Source: Haloferax mucosum ATCC BAA-1512 (lineage in GTDB: Archaea; Halobacteriota; Halobacteria; Halobacteriales; Haloferacaceae). Taken from it: a DNA stretch of 64,000 nt. Each line of letters opens with the position of its first letter. The stretch's first letter is position 1. A program made the position numbers and the translations under genes. The DNA lies in NCBI RefSeq assembly GCF_000337815.1, contig NZ_AOLN01000013.1, positions 1 to 64,000 on the forward strand, given 5' to 3'. Of the stretch, positions 58,095-64,000 are shown in pieces. The notes below the pieces were generated by a model that made no database searches, had not been told where the DNA came from, and worked only from the letters and a program-made list of their open reading frames with translations.

Positions 58095-59030
58095 ATGAGC
58101 GACTGGCACGAAGGGGATATCCCCGACCTCTCGGGGAAGACCGTCGTCGTCACCGGCGCGAACAGCGGACTCGGCTTCGAGGCGACCCGGATGTTCGCCG
58201 AAAAGGGCGCACACGTCGTGATGGCCTGTCGAAGTCTCGACCGGGGCGAGACGGCGATGCAACGGATTCGAGCGGCTGTCCCGGCCGCGTCGCTGACGCT
58301 CTCGGAACTAGACCTCGCGGACCTCGATTCGGTTCGGCGATTCGCGGACACGTTCACCGCGGACCACGGCGCACTGCACGCCCTCTGCAACAATGCGGGT
58401 GTGATGGCGATTCCCCGGCGCGAGACCGAACAGGGCTTCGAGATGCAGTTCGGCGTGAACCACCTCGGACACTTCGCGCTGAGCGCCCGACTCTTTTCGC
58501 ACCTTCGAGACACGCCCGGCGAGACGCGCCTCGTCACGGTGTCGAGCGGCCTGCACGAACGCGGACGGATGGACTTCGACGACCTCCAGGGCAAGCAAAC
58601 CTACGACGAGTGGGACGCCTACGCACAGAGCAAGCTCGCCAACTTACTGTTCGTCTACGAGTTGGACCGCCGACTGACCGCCGCGGGCATCGACGACGTG
58701 TTGAGCGTCGGCGCACACCCGGGGTACGCGGACACGAACCTCCAGTTCCGCGGTCCCGAGGCGTCGGGTTCGACTGCCCGGCTTTGGTTCAGTAAACTCG
58801 CTAACGCCGTCTTCGCCCAGTCGGCCGCGAAGGGCGCGCTTCCGCTTGTCTACGCCGCCACCGAGCAGTCTGTCGAAAGCGGGACGTACGCGGGTCCGCA
58901 GGGACTCTTCGGAATGCGTGGCACCCCCGGCCCCGAAGCGCCGAGTACTCGGGCGAAAGACCCCGAGACCGCAAAGCGACTGTGGACCGTCTCACAGGAA
59001 CTCACCGAGACGAAGTTCCGACTGGCCTGA
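58095..59030 (+). CDS. Short-chain dehydrogenase (retinol dehydrogenase-like)
   Basis: 311 residues from ATG 58095 (MSDWHEGDIP), with GTTTAC ~27 bp upstream. TGANSGLG cofactor motif, NNAGVMAIP, VTVSSGLH and YAQSKLANLL (YxxxK) mark a complete SDR of the longer, NADP-preferring RDH/WWOX-like group. The C-terminal part has GHPGYAD-like AHPGYADTNLQFRG. Substrate unknown. Monocistronic. Confidence 0.87.
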   Translation: MSDWHEGDIPDLSGKTVVVTGANSGLGFEATRMFAEKGAHVVMACRSLDRGETAMQRIRAAVPAASLTLSELDLADLDSVRRFADTFTADHGALHALCNNAGVMAIPRRETEQGFEMQFGVNHLGHFALSARLFSHLRDTPGETRLVTVSSGLHERGRMDFDDLQGKQTYDEWDAYAQSKLANLLFVYELDRRLTAAGIDDVLSVGAHPGYADTNLQFRGPEASGSTARLWFSKLANAVFAQSAAKGALPLVYAATEQSVESGTYAGPQGLFGMRGTPGPEAPSTRAKDPETAKRLWTVSQELTETKFRLA

Positions 59031-59117
59031 CGCGCCGGTCGGGCAATATCCCCGCGTCGAGCGCCGAACTACCGCACTCAGCGAGACGACCAAATACTAA
59101 GCACGCTATGTAATACC

Positions 59118-59567
59118 ATGGAAGAACCGGTGCTCGACATCGACGAACAGTTCGCGGACGCCCTCGTCTCGACGTGCCGGACGACGCTCGGCGATTCACT
59201 CCGGAGCGTCATCTACTTCACCCGCGACGATTTCGAGGTGCTCTACGTCAGAACGGACCTCTACGGTGACGAGGGGACGATGCGCGCCGCGAAGTCCGAA
59301 CTCGTCGAGAACGAACGAGTCGGCTTCGGCCCGCAAGAGACCTACAGTCGCGGCAACGCCGAGAGTGACCCCGAAGCCGACGCCAACGCCGGTCCTGACT
59401 TCGGCGAGTACGAGTTTACCCTCCGCGTGTTCTCCGAGGGGTTCGTCGGCCGCGTCGTCGGCGGCGACCGCGGGGTTATCGTCACGACCGACGAACTCGA
59501 ACTCACCGAGTTCGAGGAGATGGAAGTCGCACTCCGCCGAATGCTCGCCGAAGACGATTCCGAGTAG
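59118..59567 (+). CDS. Haloarchaeal conserved-looking protein (DUF7522-like)
   Basis: 149 residues, acidic. Begins with a helix (LDIDEQFADALVSTCRTTLG), then SLRSVIYFTRDDFEVLYVRT, an acidic loop ~75-92, a strand segment FTLRVFSEGFVGRVVGGDRG and a final helix with EEMEVALRRML. Looks like a compact alpha/beta sensor-like fold without Cys or membrane parts. The DUF7522 label is from memory and uncertain. ATG 59118 follows an AT-rich region (AAATACTAAG) ~25 bp upstream. Confidence 0.6.
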   Translation: MEEPVLDIDEQFADALVSTCRTTLGDSLRSVIYFTRDDFEVLYVRTDLYGDEGTMRAAKSELVENERVGFGPQETYSRGNAESDPEADANAGPDFGEYEFTLRVFSEGFVGRVVGGDRGVIVTTDELELTEFEEMEVALRRMLAEDDSE

Positions 59568-59724
59568 CGACGGAGTGCGCGGCCCGGCTCAGTTGCGACC
59601 GAAATCAGCCGTTTCGCATGTTCGTCCCCCCTTTAGAAACAAACGTACCTGCGCTCGCGTGTGCCGCATTCCCCGCACATAGCTAAGCACGCCGCTTTTG
59701 TAATCTCAGCAGTTACGAGTATGT

Positions 59725-60363
59725 ATGAGTGAGACCGAGACTGACCCGGACCACATCACCGTCTACTCGGACTACGTCTGTCCGTTCTGTTATCTTGGCC
59801 GAGAGTCGTTGCGTCGGTATCAGGAGACGCGCGAGGATGACCTCGTCATCGACTGGCATCCGTTCGACCTCCGAAGCCACAAACGACGGCCAGACGGAAG
59901 CATCGACTTCTCCGTCGATGACGGCAAAGACGACGAATACTTCGAACAGGCGAAAGCGGGCGTCAAACGGCTACAGGAGAGATACGACGTGGAGATGACG
60001 CTGGACGTCGCAACCGATATCGACTCGCTTTCCGCGCAGGTCGCGTCGTACTACGTCAAGCAACACTACGACAATCACACGTGGCTGGCGTTCGACGTAT
60101 CAATCTTCGACGCGCTTTGGCAGAACGGCGCGAACATCGACGACGAAGCACTGCTAATCGAACTCGCCGAAGACGCCGGTGTCGAGGGTGGTGAAATCCG
60201 CTCAGCGCTCGACGACGACGCACTCTTCGCGGAAGTCCACGAGCAGTTCGCCGAGGCACAGCGCCACGGCGTGACCGGCGTGCCGACGTTCGCTTACGAC
60301 GGGTATGCCGCTCGTGGAGCGGTCCCACCGGAGCAGATAGAACGGCTCGTCGAGGGATTCTAA
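59725..60363 (+). CDS. DsbA-like (FrnE-type) thiol oxidoreductase
   Basis: 212 residues, thioredoxin fold with helical insert. The active site CPFC is in DYVCPFCYLGRESLRRYQ; the cis-Pro is in GVTGVPTFAYDGYAARGAVP. This is the cytoplasmic FrnE/2-hydroxychromene-isomerase-like branch (no signal peptide). It may oxidise or isomerise disulfides or act on glutathione-like thiols. The start has two near ATGs; 59725 keeps MSETETDPDHITVYSD. Monocistronic. Confidence 0.88.
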   Translation: MSETETDPDHITVYSDYVCPFCYLGRESLRRYQETREDDLVIDWHPFDLRSHKRRPDGSIDFSVDDGKDDEYFEQAKAGVKRLQERYDVEMTLDVATDIDSLSAQVASYYVKQHYDNHTWLAFDVSIFDALWQNGANIDDEALLIELAEDAGVEGGEIRSALDDDALFAEVHEQFAEAQRHGVTGVPTFAYDGYAARGAVPPEQIERLVEGF

Positions 60364-60478
60364 CACCGGTCCCCGGACGCCAACGACGTGTCTCCGGGCT
60401 AGGACCATTCCGATTCGCGTCGAAGTAGCGTATGTCCAAGCGACATCACCGCTGAGTTCTCTCGATAACCCCGCCTCG

Positions 60479-61117
60479 TCACAGGTGCGTTTCGAACCAG
60501 TCGGCCGCGAGGTCGGCCACCGCGTCCAGTTCGCCGGGACCTTCGAACAGGTGCCCGGCACCCGGAATGACCTCCAGCGACTTTTCGCAGTCGAGGCGGG
60601 CGAACGCGTCGCGGTTGCGTTCGAGTACCTGCTCGTCCGCGCCGCCGACGACGAACAGCGTGGGCGCGGACACGTCGTCGAGTCGAGATTCGGCGAGGTC
60701 AACGCGGCCACCGCGTGACACGACCGCGCCGGCCCGTGTTCCGAGGTCGGCCGCCGCGAGGAGCGCCGCCGCCGCACCCGTGCTGGAACCGAAGTAACCG
60801 TATTCGAGGGCGGCGGTCTCGTCGCGGTCTCGGAGCCACTCGGTTGCACCGAGAAGACGCGTCGTCAACAGCGGAATGTCGAATCGAGTCTCGTAAGACT
60901 GGTCTTCTGCCTCGGTGAGGAGGTCGAAAAGGAACGTTCCGAGACCGCGGTCGCGGATGACGTCGGCGACGTGGTTGTTTCGCGGACTCTTTCGGCTACT
61001 TCCGCTTCCGTGAGCGAAGACGACGAGTCCCGACGCGCCGTCGGGCACCCTGAGGTCGCCTTCCAACTCGACGCCGTCAACCGGCATCGAGACGAGGTTT
61101 GGGCCTGTTTCGTGCAT
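60479..61117 (-). CDS. Dienelactone-hydrolase-like alpha/beta hydrolase
   Basis: 212 residues. VVFAHGSGSSRKSPRNNHVA (oxyanion), nucleophile GYFGSSTGAAAALLAAAD, then Asp in LFVVGGADEQVLERN and His in GAGHLFEGPGELDAV: a full triad. This domain is often found fused to a phosphoribosyltransferase domain; here it stands alone. Substrate unknown. Minus strand, convergent with the DsbA-like gene and divergent from the dehydrogenase operon. Confidence 0.83.
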   Translation of the reverse strand: MHETGPNLVSMPVDGVELEGDLRVPDGASGLVVFAHGSGSSRKSPRNNHVADVIRDRGLGTFLFDLLTEAEDQSYETRFDIPLLTTRLLGATEWLRDRDETAALEYGYFGSSTGAAAALLAAADLGTRAGAVVSRGGRVDLAESRLDDVSAPTLFVVGGADEQVLERNRDAFARLDCEKSLEVIPGAGHLFEGPGELDAVADLAADWFETHL

Positions 61118-61256
61118 GTCTCACACTACTCGCGGAATCGGCTTAGAACTGTGTATGCGCTTCATATCGCGCGAATCCGGGCGTCAGGAGTCCTGACGTT
61201 CAGAACTTTCAGAATTAATGTTAATAGATTGTCTGGAGTACGTTCAGACACCAACT

Positions 61257-62288
61257 ATGGTGGGTGTTAACAAACTCAAAACGATGTACGAGCAGATGGT
61301 GACTGCTCGGCACTACGAAGAACGGCTCGTAGACGAGTACCTAGTCGGGAAAGAGCCGGCGTTCGACATCTCGGCCGGGCCGATTCCGGGAGAACTGCAT
61401 CTCGCGGCGGGTCACGAGGCGTCCGGCGCGGGCGTGTGTATCCACCTCCGCAACGACGACACGGTAACCGGACCGCACCGTCCGCACCACATCGCCATCG
61501 CAAAAGGCGTTGACCTCAAGCGAATGACGGCCGAAATATTCGGTCGTGAAACGGGGTTGTGCCGCGGGAAGGGCGGTCACATGCACCTGTTCGACCCGGA
61601 CGTGAACTTTGCGTGTTCGGGCATCATCGCACAGGGATGCCCCCCGGCCGTCGGCGCGGCGCTGGCCGCAAAAAAGCGCAACACGGACGCCGTGGCCGTC
61701 GCCTTCCTCGGCGAGGGCGCAATCGACCAAGGCGGCTTTTTGGAGTCGCTCAACCTCGCGGCCGTCCACGACCTGCCGGTCGTCTTCGTCATCGAGGACA
61801 ACGACTGGGCGATTAGCATGCCAAAAGACCGCGTGACCGACGTGGCCGACGGGTCCAAGCGGGCGTGGGGATTCGACCTGCCCGGCGTTCGCGTCGATTC
61901 CGACGACGCCCTCGCTGTTGCCGAAGTCGCCGGTGAGGCGGTCATGCGCGCCCGCGACGGCAACGGCCCGACGCTCATCGAAGTGCAGGTCCACCGCCGG
62001 ATGGGACACTTCATGGGCGACGCAGAGGCGTATCGCCCCGAAGCGGACATCGAGCGCGCGAAACAACGCGACTCGATTGACCGACTCGCGGACGACCTGC
62101 GCTCGCACGGCGTGACCGACGACGACATTGACGAGATACGCGAGCGCGCGCACGAACGAGTCGAAGACGCGATAACGTGGGCGAAAAAGCAACCCGAACC
62201 GGACCCGGAGGAGGCGTACGAAAACGTGTTCACGAATCCGCCGGCGACGGCGGCGACTGACGGCGGTGAGAACGGAGGTGCAAACTAA
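61257..62288 (+). CDS. 2-oxoacid/acetoin dehydrogenase E1 component, alpha subunit
   Basis: 343 residues from ATG 61257 (MVGVNKLKTM); the upstream ATG 61218 lies in the AT-rich promoter part. Thiamine-diphosphate enzyme. TPP motif GEGAIDQGGFLESLNLAAVH...N-D-W, and the RGKGGHMHLFDPDVNFACSG segment, match acetoin dehydrogenase-type E1 alpha more than pyruvate E1. The stop overlaps the beta subunit ATG (TAATG). Together E1 alpha2-beta2 oxidises acetoin or a branched 2-oxoacid and passes the acyl group to lipoate. Confidence 0.9.
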   Translation: MVGVNKLKTMYEQMVTARHYEERLVDEYLVGKEPAFDISAGPIPGELHLAAGHEASGAGVCIHLRNDDTVTGPHRPHHIAIAKGVDLKRMTAEIFGRETGLCRGKGGHMHLFDPDVNFACSGIIAQGCPPAVGAALAAKKRNTDAVAVAFLGEGAIDQGGFLESLNLAAVHDLPVVFVIEDNDWAISMPKDRVTDVADGSKRAWGFDLPGVRVDSDDALAVAEVAGEAVMRARDGNGPTLIEVQVHRRMGHFMGDAEAYRPEADIERAKQRDSIDRLADDLRSHGVTDDDIDEIRERAHERVEDAITWAKKQPEPDPEEAYENVFTNPPATAATDGGENGGAN

Positions 62289-63328
62289 TGGCAACTGAAT
62301 CACGCGACGTGACGGAAGCGGCGGAGACAGAACGCGAACTGACGATGAGTAGGGCGATGGTCGAAGCCATCGCGTGGGAGATGCGAAACGACGAAGACGT
62401 GTTCATCATGGGCGAAGACATCGCCGACTACGGCGGCATCTTCTCCAGTACGACCGGTCTCTTAGACGAGTTCGGCCGCGACCGCGTAATGGACGTTCCC
62501 ATCAGCGAGACGGCGTATCTCGGCGCGGCCGTCGGCGCGGCACAGGCCGGAATGCGGCCGATTGCCGAACTCATGTTCGTCGATTTCTTCGGCGTCGCCA
62601 TGGACCAAATCTACAACAATATGGCGAAAAACACCTACATGAGCGGCGGGACCATGTCGGTGCCGATGGTGCTGACCACCGCGGTCGGCGGCACCTACAA
62701 CGACGCCGGACAACACTCCCAGACGCTCTACGGGACCTTCGCACACCTGCCGGGGATGAAAGTCGTCGTCCCGAGCACCGCCTACGACGCCAAGGGCCTG
62801 ATGCACAGCGCCATCCGCGACGACGACCCGGTCGTCTACATGTTCCACAAGCGCCTGATGGGTCTCGGGTGGATGCCGTCGCCGTCGGGACCGAAGACGG
62901 CCGTCCCGAAAGACGACTACACGATTCCGTTCGGCGAGGCCGACGTGAAGCGCGTCGGAGACGACGTGACCGTCGTCACGCTCGGCCTGCACGTCCACCG
63001 AGCCATGGAGGCGGCGAGCCAACTCGAAGACGACGGCATCGACGCCGAAGTTATCGACCTGCGGACGCTGGTCCCGCTCGACACCGACACCATCCTCGAT
63101 TCGGTCCGCAAGACCGGCACGCTCCTCGTCGTTGACGAAGACTACCAGTCGTTCGGCGTGACCGGCGAGATTATCGCGCGGGCCGCTGAGGGCGCGCTCG
63201 ACGACCTCTCGGCTGTCGAGCGCCTCGCAATCCCCGACGTGCCGATTCCCTACGCCCGGCCGCTGGAGGACGAAGTCATTCCGGGTACCGACGACATCGC
63301 GGCGGCCGTCCGCGACCTCCACGAATGA
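62288..63328 (+). CDS. 2-oxoacid/acetoin dehydrogenase E1 component, beta subunit
   Basis: 346 residues. N-terminal tail, then MSRAMVEAIAWEMRNDEDVF, GEDIADYGGIFSSTTGLLDE, the TPP-binding ELMFVDFFGVAMDQIYNNMA region and a C-terminal transketolase domain (VIDLRTLVPLDTDTILDSVR). Complete. Coupled to the alpha subunit by an overlapping start. The free lipoyl protein follows 48 bp later on the same strand, so this is at least a three-gene operon. Confidence 0.92.
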   Translation: MATESRDVTEAAETERELTMSRAMVEAIAWEMRNDEDVFIMGEDIADYGGIFSSTTGLLDEFGRDRVMDVPISETAYLGAAVGAAQAGMRPIAELMFVDFFGVAMDQIYNNMAKNTYMSGGTMSVPMVLTTAVGGTYNDAGQHSQTLYGTFAHLPGMKVVVPSTAYDAKGLMHSAIRDDDPVVYMFHKRLMGLGWMPSPSGPKTAVPKDDYTIPFGEADVKRVGDDVTVVTLGLHVHRAMEAASQLEDDGIDAEVIDLRTLVPLDTDTILDSVRKTGTLLVVDEDYQSFGVTGEIIARAAEGALDDLSAVERLAIPDVPIPYARPLEDEVIPGTDDIAAAVRDLHE

Positions 63329-63376
63329 GAAACGCGAGCGTACCGAGCGGAGGACGAACATGAACGGAGCGATGGC

Positions 63377-63637
63377 ATGACCGACGCCGTCGAAATCGAC
63401 TCAGAAGCCGTCTGGCCCGCGGACGCCGACGACGTGGACGAAGCCTATCTCGCAAACTGGTTCGTCCGCGAAGGCGCGGCCGTCGATGCGGGCGAGACGC
63501 TCTGTGAGATACAAGTCGAGAAAGTGAGCATCGACGTTCCCGCACCGGTCGCGGGCACCGTCACCGAGATAGCCGTCGCCGAAGGGTCTGATTTCGACCG
63601 CGGGGCGGTTTTAGGCCAGATTCAGGCGAGCGCGTAA
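63377..63637 (+). CDS. Free-standing lipoyl-domain protein
   Basis: 86 residues: one complete biotinyl/lipoyl domain and nothing else. The lipoylated Lys is in EIQVEKVSIDVPAPVAGTVT, at the tip of the usual beta hairpin; preceding residues (WFVREGAAVDAGETLC) match E2 N-terminal lipoyl domains. There is no peripheral-subunit-binding or acyltransferase domain, unlike normal E2 (~400-500 residues). It may serve as a mobile acyl carrier for the E1 encoded just upstream; a separate E2 core would be needed elsewhere. Confidence 0.85.
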   Translation: MTDAVEIDSEAVWPADADDVDEAYLANWFVREGAAVDAGETLCEIQVEKVSIDVPAPVAGTVTEIAVAEGSDFDRGAVLGQIQASA

Positions 63638-63953
63638 CCTCGGTAGCAGGGTGAGACGTCCTCGCCGCTGACTCGCTGGACGCCCGTCTCATTCAGGCGG
63701 TAGACTCCGTTCGACGAGAGGTCTGCCGGAGCGCCGGAAGACGAATTATTCGACGCTCGGTCACCGGATTCGACGTCTCACCGAGCACCCCAAAAACGAC
63801 CTCCGAAGAGGGCTATCGAACCGGCAAGCCGTATGAACTGTCGTCTGGAACCGGTGGTGGGCATCACCGGACACGTGGCGTCCACTCCGGCATGTATTTT
63901 CTGACTACAATTTCTGACCGGGAGAAACGACCGACCTGACGTCCGGCGGCGTC
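63638..63953. other. Gene-free stretch near the right edge
   Basis: No gene recognised. The region has core-like GC and only short frames (for example a 23-codon ORF from ATG 63834 that I do not believe). No hairpin with a T-run is obvious after the lipoyl gene. Confidence 0.4.
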
Positions 63954-64000
63954 AGACCAACGCGGGTTGCCGCGGTTCGAGAATCTTCGAGTCCTTCCGC
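63954..64000 (-). CDS. Possible C-terminal end of a minus-strand gene
   Basis: The minus strand is open from the window edge to a TGA at 63954-63956, giving RKDSKILEPRQPALV as the last residues. Third positions are mostly G/C in this frame, unlike the alternatives. Only 15 codons are visible, so it may be chance. Confidence 0.3.

Overview
The window is chromosomal DNA of a halophilic archaeon, most likely Haloferax or a close relative. Supporting this are high GC with strong G/C at third codon positions, very acidic proteins, C50-carotenoid (bacterioruberin) genes, an archaeal r-protein/SecY operon with S4e, L32e and L19e, a 403-residue HMG-CoA reductase, methenyl-H4MPT cyclohydrolase and many small zinc-finger proteins. 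The order crtB - cruF - lyeJ - crtD - r-proteins - mch - nad genes - hmgA - icd agrees with what I remember of Haloferax volcanii; this is recollection, not a search. Many genes have a TATA-like element about 25-30 bp before the start codon, so leaderless transcription is common, and I used this to choose several starts.

Left part (1-9.5 kb): accessory DNA. A lower-GC block (1-4.3 kb) has a partial wHTH gene coupled to a HEPN-like/wHTH gene. Convergent to it lies a run of a HerA-type ATPase, a DUF5343-like protein and a small wHTH protein. A truncated second copy of the small wHTH gene and a heavily decayed tyrosine recombinase (4877-5919) follow, which points to an old integrated element. 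A second, AT-rich island (about 6.8-8.75 kb), bracketed by an 11-bp direct repeat, holds a four-helix membrane protein and a Panacea (SocA-like) protein.

Centre-left (9.5-23 kb): a tiny zinc-finger gene and phytoene synthase, the bacterioruberin cluster crtD-lyeJ-cruF, then metal transport (ZIP), surface and membrane proteins, a stress protein, a LOR/SDH-family enzyme, hydrolases and a DEDD-type nuclease.

Centre (23-37.4 kb): one long minus-strand operon running SPOUT methyltransferase, L3, L4, L23, L2, S19, L22, S3, L29, RNase P component 1, S17, L14, L24, S4e, L5, S14, S8, L6, L32e, L19e, L18, S5, L30, L15, SecY, closed by a hairpin. Two tandem tRNA-Gly(GCC) genes lie just upstream, on the opposite strand.

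Right part (37.8-64 kb): core metabolism: mch, a GTPBP1-like GTPase, pyrF, the nadABC operon with a 41-bp palindrome over its promoter, an amidohydrolase, hmgA (isoprenoid lipids, and with crtB/lyeJ the carotenoids), two tandem paralogous membrane proteins, icd, an asparaginase-type hydrolase, an SDR, a DsbA-like protein, and a 2-oxoacid/acetoin dehydrogenase E1 pair followed by a free-standing lipoyl protein.
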